Assembly (NCBI GenBank): GCA_900541495.1
Contig: UQKC01000073.1
Span: 1 to 9,853 of the forward strand
Reading direction: 5' to 3'
Length of the DNA stretch: 9,853 nucleotides
Source: an uncultured Ruminococcus sp.
GTDB taxonomy: Bacteria > Bacillota > Clostridia > Oscillospirales > Ruminococcaceae
Every line of letters starts with the position of its first letter. The stretch's first letter is position 1. Below the pieces are notes generated by a model. The model was not told where the DNA came from. It worked only from the letters and a program-made list of their open reading frames with translations, and did not search any database. The position numbers were made by a program, and so were the translations under genes. Below are positions 1-5,172 of the stretch, one piece after another.

Positions 1-718
1 CAGCAGTACCCCAGGAATAAGGGATATCGTTGTCACGACGATAAACGTTTGCACGGGGGTTGTCCCATGAACGGAATACAGCTTCGATAGCGAGCTTGAG
101 CTGTTCAACAGGGTCAGACGGGAAGTCTGTGCCGAGCTGCTTCTTGTATTCAGCCTTGAACTGTTCTGCAAGTGTCTTGAGGTCAGCAGCTGTAAGCTCT
201 ACATCGTAGTGTACGCCCTTTTCTTCCTTCATCTTGTCGATGAGCTGCTCAAAATACTTCTTGCCGACTTCCATAACAACGTCGGAGAACATCTGTATAA
301 ATCTTCTGTAAGAGTCGTAAACGAATCTCTCGAATTCAGGTGTTGGGTTGTTCTTGATCATTGCTTCAACAACAGCGTCATTAAGACCGAGGTTGAGGAT
401 AGTATCCATCATACCCGGCATTGAAGCTCTTGCGCCGGAACGAACGGAAACGAGAAGAGGGTTAGTAAGATCGCCGAACTTCTTGCCGTTTTCCTTTTCC
501 ATCCAAGCAACGCCTTCCATAGCCTGAGCCATGATCTCGTCGTTGATCTTTCTGCCGTCCTCATAGTACTGAGTACAAGCTTCTGTTGTGATTGTAAAGC
601 CCTGAGGAACAGGAAGTCCGATCTCGGTCATTTCAGCAAGGTTTGCGCCCTTACCGCCGAGAAGGTTACGCATAGTCATATTGCCTTCTTTAAAAGTATA
701 GACCCATTTTTTTGCCAT
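1..718 (-). CDS. ppdK: Pyruvate, phosphate dikinase, N-terminal part (runs off the left edge)
   Basis: Reverse-strand reading frame opening with ATG at 718-716 and staying open for 239 codons to the window edge, so only the N-terminal quarter or so of a roughly 870-880 residue enzyme is present. It begins MAKKWVYTFKEGN and contains GGKGANLAEM (residues 21-30), GLPVPQGFTITTEA (34-47), VRSGARASMPGMMDTILNLG (92-111) and RSWDNPRA near the visible end. These are signature blocks of the PPDK nucleotide-binding domain; K23 and R93 correspond to ATP/phosphate-contacting residues known in the family. The enzyme interconverts pyruvate + ATP + Pi and PEP + AMP + PPi in the cytosol, and in anaerobic Clostridia serves PPi-linked glycolysis or gluconeogenesis. 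The start is supported by GGAGGT (727-732, reverse strand) 8 nt upstream. Arg codons are mainly AGA and CGT, as in prs, which fits high expression. Identification is firm. Confidence 0.97.
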   Translation of the reverse strand, partial: MAKKWVYTFKEGNMTMRNLLGGKGANLAEMTEIGLPVPQGFTITTEACTQYYEDGRKINDEIMAQAMEGVAWMEKENGKKFGDLTNPLLVSVRSGARASMPGMMDTILNLGLNDAVVEAMIKNNPTPEFERFVYDSYRRFIQMFSDVVMEVGKKYFEQLIDKMKEEKGVHYDVELTAADLKTLAEQFKAEYKKQLGTDFPSDPVEQLKLAIEAVFRSWDNPRANVYRRDNDIPYSWGTA

Positions 719-750
719 TGGATTTTACCTCCGAATTTAATAAGTTTTTT

Positions 751-837
751 CCGCAGCGAAAGAAAAGCCGATCGATACGTTTCAGCTTCGCCCACTTTTC
801 CCAAAGCAAAAGTCCTGACAACTTTTCGCTTCTGCGG
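751..837 (-). promoter_or_regulatory. Inverted-repeat-rich 5' leader of ppdK
   Basis: Between the predicted ppdK start site (about 841) and its ribosome binding site, the leader contains nested inverted repeats. An outer pair, CCGCAG (751-756) with CTGCGG (832-837), can close the whole leader, helped by AAAAG (763-767) with CTTTT (822-826). Inside, AAAAGT (808-813) can pair with ACTTTT at 794-799 or with ACTTTT at 821-826, but not both, so two alternative hairpins are possible. The ribosome binding site (727-732) lies outside the structure. I recognise no known riboswitch class and there is no clear U-tract, so a regulatory role is inference. Confidence 0.3.
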
Positions 838-847
838 TCATAGATAT

Positions 848-876
848 ATTATAACAGATTTTGTCCCTCATTTCCA
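848..876 (-). promoter_or_regulatory. Candidate sigma-A promoter for ppdK
   Basis: Reading the reverse strand, TGGAAA (876-871) is followed after exactly 17 nt by TATAAT (853-848). The -10 is preceded by TGT, giving an extended -10 TGnTATAAT. This predicts a transcript start near 841 and a leader of about 120 nt before the ppdK ATG. The -10 is a perfect consensus and the -35 matches TTGACA at 4 of 6 positions. A second TATAAT lies at 909-904 on the same strand but lacks a good -35 at the right distance. Assigned by motif only. Confidence 0.6.
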
Positions 877-971
877 TAGTTTTTAGGCAGACTTTACTAT
901 AAAATTATATACAAATTTTTTGGTTATTTTGCATAAAGAAACTACAATAGTTACAAAGTCAAAAAATACTA

Positions 972-1000
972 TTGAAATTTGGCGGCAAATATGCGATAAT
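972..1000 (+). promoter_or_regulatory. Candidate sigma-A promoter for glmU (and probably prs)
   Basis: TTGAAA (972-977) is separated by 17 nt from GATAAT (995-1000). TGC immediately upstream of the -10 makes an extended -10 element. Predicted transcription starts near 1007, leaving a 5' leader of about 70 nt before the glmU ATG. Two other motifs nearby, TTGACG at 1012-1017 and TATAAT at 1048-1053, look good singly but are 30 nt apart, so they do not form a promoter together. No comparably good promoter is visible in the 57-bp glmU-prs gap, so both genes may depend on this one. Confidence 0.6.
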
Positions 1001-1042
1001 TATAAAGGATATTGACGTTTGAACTTATTGTACGATGTGTAC

Positions 1043-1054
1043 TATTATATAATA
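1043..1054 (+). repeat. 12-bp perfect palindrome in the glmU leader
   Basis: TATTATATAATA reads the same on both strands and lies between the predicted glmU transcript start and the ribosome binding site at 1061-1068. Just upstream, GTAC occurs twice (1030-1033 and 1039-1042) in a symmetrical arrangement. The position would suit an operator, but an AT-only palindrome this short can arise by chance in AT-rich leader DNA. Confidence 0.3.
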
Positions 1055-1060
1055 CTATTC

Positions 1061-1068
1061 AGGGAGGG
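1061..1068 (+). promoter_or_regulatory. Ribosome binding site that fixes the glmU start
   Basis: AGGGAGGG lies 7 nt before ATG 1076-1078. It decides between that ATG and an upstream in-frame TTG at 1019. The TTG has no ribosome binding site, and starting there would add 19 residues (MNLLYDVYYYI...) unlike any GlmU N-terminus, so ATG 1076 is taken. Confidence 0.85.
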
Positions 1069-1075
1069 CTGCTTT

Positions 1076-2473
1076 ATGATAAAAAAATGCGCCGTTATCC
1101 TTGCGGGCGGACAGGGAAAAAGAATGAAATCCGAACTGCCGAAGCCTATGTTTGAAGTCCTTGGCGAACCTATGCTCGAATGGGTCATTCGCTCCTGCGA
1201 AGAGTCGGGGATATCCGATATCTGCGTCGTAAAGGGCTATAACGCTCAGGTCATCGAGGATTACCTCGGCGGAAGATACGACACAGTTCTTCAGGAAGAG
1301 CGCAAAGGCACGGGTCACGCCGTTATGACCGCCATAGACTGGCTCAGAAGCAAAAATGCCGAGAATGTCATCATTCTCAACGGTGATGCGCCTTTTGTTG
1401 ACGCAGAAACCATTACAGCCGCTTTTAAGCAGCACGAAGAGAACCAAAATGCCGTTACCGTTATCACTTCGGAGATACCCGAGCCGTTCGGCTACGGCAG
1501 AATACTCCGTTCGGGTGACGGAAGCCGTATCTGCGGCATCGTTGAGGAAAAGGACGCTACTATCGAGCAGAAGAAGCTCCATGAGATCAACTCGGGCGCT
1601 TACTGGTTCAGAACAGACGACCTTATCACCGCTCTCGGCGAACTCAAACCGAACAATTCTCAGAATGAATACTACCTCACCGATACCGTGTTCATTCTTC
1701 TTGATATGGGCAAGCGCGCAGAGGCTTACAAGTCGGAAAATCCCGATGTTGTGCTTGGCGCAAACGACCGCAAGGGTCTGCTTATGCTCAATGACACCGC
1801 ACGAAAGAACATTATCGGCAAGCTGCTCGACAGCGGAGTCGAATTTCTCTGCACGGACGGCGTTTCTATCGGCGGCAGTGTAAAGATAGGCGCAGGAACC
1901 AAGATATTGCAGGGTACTATCATAAAAGGCAACACGCTCATCGGCGAAAACTGCGTTATCGGTCCGAACTGCCTTATCGAAAACTGTGAGGTTGGCAAGA
2001 ACACGAACCTCAACTACGTTCAGGCTTATGACTCTGTCATCGATGACGGCGTGAAGATAGGTCCGTTCGTTCAGATTCGCCCCGGAAGCCACATAAAGTC
2101 GCACGTTAAGATCGGCGATTTTGTTGAGATAAAAAATTCGACCATCGGCGAACACACCTCCGTTTCTCACCTTACATATATTGGCGACAGCGATGTCGGC
2201 AGAAATGTAAACTTTGGCTGCGGAGTTGCCACTGCGAACTATGACGGCGAGAACAAGTTCCGCACAACTGTCGGCGACAACGCTTTCATCGGCTGTCATA
2301 CGAACCTCATCGCACCGGTTACGGTCGGCGACAGTGCTTACACAGCCGCAGGTTCGACCGTCACAAAGAACGTTCCAAACGGTGCGCTCGTTATCGAGAG
2401 AGCCGAGCTTTCTTTCCATGACGGATACGGTGAAAACAAGCTCCGCTCACGCAGAGAAAAGTTTAAGAAGTAA
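1076..2473 (+). CDS. glmU: Bifunctional UDP-GlcNAc pyrophosphorylase / GlcN-1-P N-acetyltransferase
   Basis: 465 residues, close to the usual 450-460. GlmU acetylates glucosamine-1-phosphate with acetyl-CoA and then uridylylates the product to UDP-GlcNAc, the precursor of peptidoglycan and teichoic acids, in the cytosol. The N-terminal nucleotidyltransferase domain (about 1-230) shows LAGGQGKRMKSELPK (9-23), GTGHAV (78-83), NGDAPF (102-107, with metal-site D104) and NEYYLTD (197-203). From about 265 the protein is a left-handed beta-helix of hexapeptide repeats (IGxGxxI-type), with IRPGSHIK (334-341), the catalytic-type histidine H365 in SHLTYIGD, and ATANYDG (385-391). The C-terminus is basic (RSRREKFKK). 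It is followed after 57 bp by prs, a pairing typical of Firmicutes that joins sugar-nucleotide and PRPP supply. No frame breaks are seen. A 454-codon frame on the opposite strand is a codon-bias shadow. Confidence 0.97.
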   Translation: MIKKCAVILAGGQGKRMKSELPKPMFEVLGEPMLEWVIRSCEESGISDICVVKGYNAQVIEDYLGGRYDTVLQEERKGTGHAVMTAIDWLRSKNAENVIILNGDAPFVDAETITAAFKQHEENQNAVTVITSEIPEPFGYGRILRSGDGSRICGIVEEKDATIEQKKLHEINSGAYWFRTDDLITALGELKPNNSQNEYYLTDTVFILLDMGKRAEAYKSENPDVVLGANDRKGLLMLNDTARKNIIGKLLDSGVEFLCTDGVSIGGSVKIGAGTKILQGTIIKGNTLIGENCVIGPNCLIENCEVGKNTNLNYVQAYDSVIDDGVKIGPFVQIRPGSHIKSHVKIGDFVEIKNSTIGEHTSVSHLTYIGDSDVGRNVNFGCGVATANYDGENKFRTTVGDNAFIGCHTNLIAPVTVGDSAYTAAGSTVTKNVPNGALVIERAELSFHDGYGENKLRSRREKFKK

Positions 2474-2530
2474 ATTATTCAAGACATTGTGCCTTGATCA
2501 ATTTTTATAAAAACAAAAGGAGAAATTCAA

Positions 2531-3493
2531 ATGAATCTTCACGGCAAGGATATCAGAATCTTTACGGCAAATTCCAACAAACCGGTCGCAGAGGAAATTG
2601 CAAAGGAACTCGGTCTGCCTATGGGTCAGTCAGAGGTTGTTACCTTCTCTGACGGCGAGATCAGCGTTTCCATTCAGGAAAGTATCAGAGGCTCGGACGT
2701 TTTCGTTGTTCAGTCTTTGAGCTCCCCTGTAAACGACAATCTTATGGAGCTTCTCATCATGATCGATGCATTCAAGAGAGCTTCCGCAGGCCGTATCACA
2801 GCGGTTATCCCTTATATGGGTTATGCCCGTCAGGACAGAAAGGCCAAGGCAAGAGATCCGATCTCCGCAAAGCTCGTTGCTGACCTTATCACAACAGCAG
2901 GCGCAGACAGAGTTCTTTCCATGGACCTCCACTGCCCGCAGATTCAGGGCTTCTTCAATATCCCTGTTGACCACCTCCTCGGTGTGCCTATCCTTGCACC
3001 ATACTTCGTTGACAAGTTCAAGGACAATAAGGACGATGTTATGGTAGTTTCCCCTGACCTCGGTTCTGTAACAAGAGCAAGAAACTTCGCAAACCGCCTC
3101 GGCGTTCCTTTCGCTATCGTTGATAAGCGCAGACAGAAAGCAAACGTATGCGAAGTTATGAACATCATCGGTGATGTAAGAGATAAGAGAGTTGTCCTCG
3201 TTGACGATATGATCGACACAGCAGGTACACTCTGCAATGCCGCAAAGGCTATCATCGACATCGGCGGCGCTAAGGAAGTTTACGCTTGTGCTACACACGG
3301 CGTTCTCTCGGGTCCTGCTATCGAAAGAATTTCCGCAAGCCCTATCAAGGAACTCGTTCTTCTCGATACTATCGCACTTCCTGCCGAAAAGCAGATCGAC
3401 AAGATCACAATGCTCCACGTTGCTCCCGTATTCGCAAAGGCAATTCAGAGAATTTACGACGACGAGCCTGTTTCTCCTCTTTTCAACATCTGA
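2531..3493 (+). CDS. prs: Ribose-phosphate pyrophosphokinase (PRPP synthetase)
   Basis: 320 residues, the normal size for a class I enzyme. It transfers pyrophosphate from ATP to ribose-5-phosphate to make PRPP for purine, pyrimidine, NAD, His and Trp synthesis. Visible motifs are FSDGEISVSIQESIRGSDVF (39-58), YMGYARQDRKAKARDPISAK (95-114), the active-site SMDLH with H134 (130-134), the flexible catalytic loop VDKRRQKANV (197-206) with K199 and R201, and the PRPP-binding loop VVLVDDMIDTAGTL (221-234). The C-terminus SPLFNI is of the usual type. AAAGGAG (2516-2522) lies 8 nt before the ATG. Arginine is coded mostly by AGA, whereas mfd further down uses mainly CGC/CGT; this fits a highly expressed gene rather than transfer. 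It is probably co-transcribed with glmU and ends at the hairpin at 3558-3587. Confidence 0.98.
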   Translation: MNLHGKDIRIFTANSNKPVAEEIAKELGLPMGQSEVVTFSDGEISVSIQESIRGSDVFVVQSLSSPVNDNLMELLIMIDAFKRASAGRITAVIPYMGYARQDRKAKARDPISAKLVADLITTAGADRVLSMDLHCPQIQGFFNIPVDHLLGVPILAPYFVDKFKDNKDDVMVVSPDLGSVTRARNFANRLGVPFAIVDKRRQKANVCEVMNIIGDVRDKRVVLVDDMIDTAGTLCNAAKAIIDIGGAKEVYACATHGVLSGPAIERISASPIKELVLLDTIALPAEKQIDKITMLHVAPVFAKAIQRIYDDEPVSPLFNI

Positions 3494-3557
3494 TGCAGGG
3501 AACGCATCCCAAACAGTTTGCATTTTTTCGGAACATTAACGCATAATAATAACATTA

Positions 3558-3600
3558 CCCTGCAGGACGCTTTTCAGTCCTGCGGGGTTAGTGTGGTTTT
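3558..3600 (+). terminator. Strong hairpin after prs, probable terminator
   Basis: CCCTGCAGGAC (3558-3568) pairs with GTCCTGCGGGG (3577-3587) around an 8-nt loop, an 11-bp stem with one G-T wobble. It lies 64 bp after the prs stop and 52 bp before the next gene. The downstream tract is T-rich but broken (TTAGTGTGGTTTT, 3588-3600), so termination may be incomplete. A weaker possibility lies earlier: ATGCA (3493-3497) could pair with TGCAT (3519-3523), which runs straight into a T-tract (3523-3528). Confidence 0.6.
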
Positions 3601-3639
3601 ACCGTATATTTTCGCCCGATATTATGTCAGGAGGAAAAG

Positions 3640-4125
3640 ATGAAGCATAAAAAATTGTTCGTCAGGCTGCTTATCCCGCTGCTTGTTTTGATTGCTCTTC
3701 ATTCTCATTTCATTATTATGACGATACGGTGTGCAGGAACTGTTGTTCCCGATGGACTTTCCCCCGAGGAGGTCATTTATCAGCTCGAAACCTACTGGAA
3801 CAGCGGAAACGAAAGGGGTATATCGCTGATCTGCTCGGAAGACTTTAACATTGCTCACGGTAAACTGCCGTACAGCTTTGGCGAAGATAAACTGCGTGCG
3901 GACGTACATATAACTGAGTGCAGTGCAGTATCCCCCAAACTGTTGGCAAATCTGTCTTATCTTCAGCTTTATGACAAGCACTGCTATAAGGTTTGCTGGA
4001 ACAAAGAGGAAAGCTATGAAATTGACTGGCGGAGCGGCGGTTTTGCGTTTATCCTTATCGCCAAGGAAAGCGATGATGAAAATGCGCAGTATAAGATATG
4101 TAAAATGCTTACAGGGATATTATAA
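3640..4125 (+). CDS. Unrecognised small membrane-anchored or secreted protein
   Basis: 161 residues, function not recognised. AGGAGG (3629-3634) sits 5 nt before the ATG, so translation is credible. The N-terminus is basic (MKHKK) followed by a hydrophobic stretch at about 6-28 (LFVRLLIPLLVLIALHSHFII), suggesting a signal peptide or single membrane anchor with the rest outside the cell. C31 follows the hydrophobic segment, but TIRC is not a good lipobox. The remaining ~130 residues form a compact domain beginning SPEEVIYQLETYWNSGNERG (41-60) and ending KESDDENAQYKICKM. That opening and the overall size recall NTF2-like/DUF4829-type exported domains, but this is a weak resemblance from memory. 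Six cysteines (31, 65, 94, 115, 119, 154) are notable for a small protein. The gene lies between the prs hairpin and pth, 15 bp before pth, so it probably shares pth's transcript. Confidence 0.75.
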   Translation: MKHKKLFVRLLIPLLVLIALHSHFIIMTIRCAGTVVPDGLSPEEVIYQLETYWNSGNERGISLICSEDFNIAHGKLPYSFGEDKLRADVHITECSAVSPKLLANLSYLQLYDKHCYKVCWNKEESYEIDWRSGGFAFILIAKESDDENAQYKICKMLTGIL

Positions 4126-4140
4126 ACGAAAGGACACAAA

Positions 4141-4770
4141 ATGAGTATATTTGATATTTTTGATAAAATTTCAAAAGAGAACCCCGAAACGGCGGCAGGA
4201 ACGCCCGAATTCATAATATGCGGACTGGGCAACCCCGGCTCGGAGTATGAGCGCACCCGTCACAACGCAGGCTTTATGACCGTTGATGCTCTTGCGAAGA
4301 AATACGGCTTTGAGATAAAAAAGCTCAAATTCAAGTCGCTCACCGCAGTGGCTTCTATAAACGGCGTAAGCTGTCTTGTAATGAAGCCGTCCACGTTTAT
4401 GAACAACAGCGGCGAGGCTGTCGTTGAGGCAATGAATTTCTACAAAATACCCATTGAAAATGTTATAATATGTTATGACGATATAAGCCTTGAACCGTCA
4501 AAGCTCCGCATACGCAGAAAAGGCTCGGACGGCGGTCACAACGGCATAAAGTCTATCATATATCTTTCGGGCAAGGACACATTCCCCCGAATAAAGCTCG
4601 GCGTAGGTGCAAAGCCTAATAAGGATTACGACCTTGCGGCGTGGGTGCTTTCGCGCTTCACCGATGATGAGATGAAGCTGATGAACGAGGGCACGGACAA
4701 AGCCGTTCAGTGCATAGAACTTATGGTAAAGGGCAAAATCGACGAAGCGATGAATAAGTTCAATTCGTAA
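4141..4770 (+). CDS. pth: Peptidyl-tRNA hydrolase with short N-terminal extension
   Basis: 209 residues. The enzyme cleaves the ester bond of peptidyl-tRNAs released from stalled ribosomes, returning free tRNA; it is normally essential. The bacterial Pth fold starts at FIICGLGNPGSEYERTRHNAGF (24-45, first 20 residues decisive). N31 and H41 correspond to E. coli N10 and catalytic H20. MKPSTFMNNSG (81-91) provides N88, YDD (112-114) provides the catalytic aspartate D113, and GGHNGIKSI (131-139) provides N134. The first 22 or so residues (MSIFDIFDKISKENPETAAG) precede the conserved fold and are longer than in E. coli. They are probably real, because ATG 4141 has AAAGGA 6 nt upstream and no later start precedes the core. 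The gene follows the small unknown ORF by 15 bp and belongs to the familiar prs-pth-mfd neighbourhood. Confidence 0.97.
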   Translation: MSIFDIFDKISKENPETAAGTPEFIICGLGNPGSEYERTRHNAGFMTVDALAKKYGFEIKKLKFKSLTAVASINGVSCLVMKPSTFMNNSGEAVVEAMNFYKIPIENVIICYDDISLEPSKLRIRRKGSDGGHNGIKSIIYLSGKDTFPRIKLGVGAKPNKDYDLAAWVLSRFTDDEMKLMNEGTDKAVQCIELMVKGKIDEAMNKFNS

Positions 4771-4856
4771 TGCGTAATTTTAATTCGGAATTATTTTTGC
4801 TCCGCTTTCTCGTTTCAAAACAACATTCTATACGGAACGGGTTTCCCGTTTGCAGA

Positions 4857-4907
4857 TACGTCATTTTTGACAGTGAATCTCCACATTTTTTCGCTGTGAA
4901 AAACGTA
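4857..4907 (+). repeat. Long imperfect hairpin downstream of pth, possible terminator
   Basis: The left arm (4857-4877, TACGTCATTTTTGACAGTGA...) pairs with the right arm (4890-4907, TTCGCTGTGAAAAACGTA). The reverse complement of the right arm matches TACGT, TTTT, ACAG and GAA of the left arm, with a 3-nt bulge and two mismatches, around a 12-nt loop. T-runs occur in the loop rather than after the stem, so it is not a textbook intrinsic terminator. It may still end the pth transcript or be part of a repeat element. Confidence 0.5.
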
Positions 4908-4917
4908 TTTCGTAGGT

Positions 4918-4936
4918 GGCGGATTCTATATCCGCC
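4918..4936. repeat. 7-bp stem GGCGGAT/ATCCGCC
   Basis: GGCGGAT (4918-4924) and ATCCGCC (4930-4936) form a perfect 7-bp stem around a TCTAT loop. From memory, GTAGGGGCGGAT...ATCCGCC-like hairpins recur between genes in gut Clostridia, so this may be a dispersed repeat; that needs a genome search. It does not fold as a tRNA arm set, since no matching D, T or acceptor arms surround it. Confidence 0.45.
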
Positions 4937-4966
4937 CGATCCAACACAAAATCGCTGTATTTTTTA

Positions 4967-5127
4967 GAACCTGTCTTCATAAGAAATGTATGCGGATTTT
5001 CGAGCATAATTTTGTTGCAGACAAGGCAAAAATCCGCAGGCGTGCTGCCGCACGGCAAGGATTTTTAACGCAGTATGCAGCAAAATTTGCCGAAAAGGCG
5101 TGCGCATATGCTTATGAAGACAGGTTC
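4967..5127 (-). mobile_element. 161-bp MITE-like foldback element, complete copy
   Basis: The ends are perfect 17-bp inverted repeats: GAACCTGTCTTCATAAG (4967-4983) and its complement (5111-5127). TTA is directly repeated immediately outside both ends (4964-4966 and 5128-5130), consistent with a 3-bp target duplication. The interior is also largely palindromic. AATTTTGTTGCA (5008-5019) pairs with TGCAGCAAAATT (5076-5087), AAAAATCC (5028-5035) with GGATTTTT (5059-5066), and CGTGC/GCACG (5041-5045/5050-5054) form the tip, so the whole element could fold into one long hairpin centred near 5047. No transposase is encoded, as expected for a non-autonomous MITE. Strand is arbitrary; minus is chosen because copy 2 matches this copy's reverse complement. 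It sits in the pth-mfd gap, ending 45 bp before mfd. Confidence 0.88.
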
Positions 5128-5172
5128 TTACTACACAACACATTTTCTTAATCAGAAATAAGGCAGGAAACA

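Larger units (their letters stand above)
4771..4966. repeat. Non-coding, inverted-repeat-rich segment after pth
   Basis: No credible gene lies here; the 65-codon frame starting at the pth stop has no ribosome binding site of its own and reads like translated repeat DNA. The segment holds several separate inverted repeats. AATTCGGAATT-type AT palindromes occur at the pth end, AACGGG/CCCGTT (4836-4841/4845-4850) has a TTT loop, and there is a long imperfect hairpin at 4857-4907 and GGCGGAT/ATCCGCC at 4918-4936. The density suggests a decayed or second type of intergenic repeat and/or the pth transcription terminator. The region ends exactly at the TTA flank of the foldback element at 4967. Confidence 0.55.

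Noticed and set aside
1012..1053. TTGACG ... TATAAT as the glmU promoter
   Set aside because: The spacer is 30 nt, far from the 16-18 nt needed. The TTGAAA-N17-GATAAT pair just upstream is much better.
1055..2419. 454-codon open frame antisense to glmU
   Set aside because: It mirrors glmU almost exactly, has no ribosome binding site and gives a protein with no recognisable motifs. Long antisense frames arise when the sense gene avoids certain codons.
2630..3523. 297-codon open frame antisense to prs
   Set aside because: Same codon-bias shadow effect. prs on the plus strand is complete with all active-site motifs.
3518..3547. TTGCAT-N18-CATAAT as a promoter for the small ORF at 3640
   Set aside because: The -35 matches only 3 of 6 positions, and the start site would fall directly before the prs terminator hairpin, so the support is too weak.
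4911..4950. Possible tRNA fragment around the GGCGGAT/ATCCGCC stem
   Set aside because: There is only one arm-like stem; acceptor, D and T arms and a TTC-type T loop are missing.
4770..4967. 65-codon frame overlapping the pth stop (TAATG)
   Set aside because: It runs through the inverted-repeat region into the edge of the foldback element, with no ribosome binding site tailored to it and an unlikely composition. It is better explained as repeat DNA.
5087..5112. Outward promoter in the right arm of the foldback element (TTGCCG ... TATGCT)
   Set aside because: The spacer is 14 nt and the -10 is poor. I could not support a promoter driving mfd.
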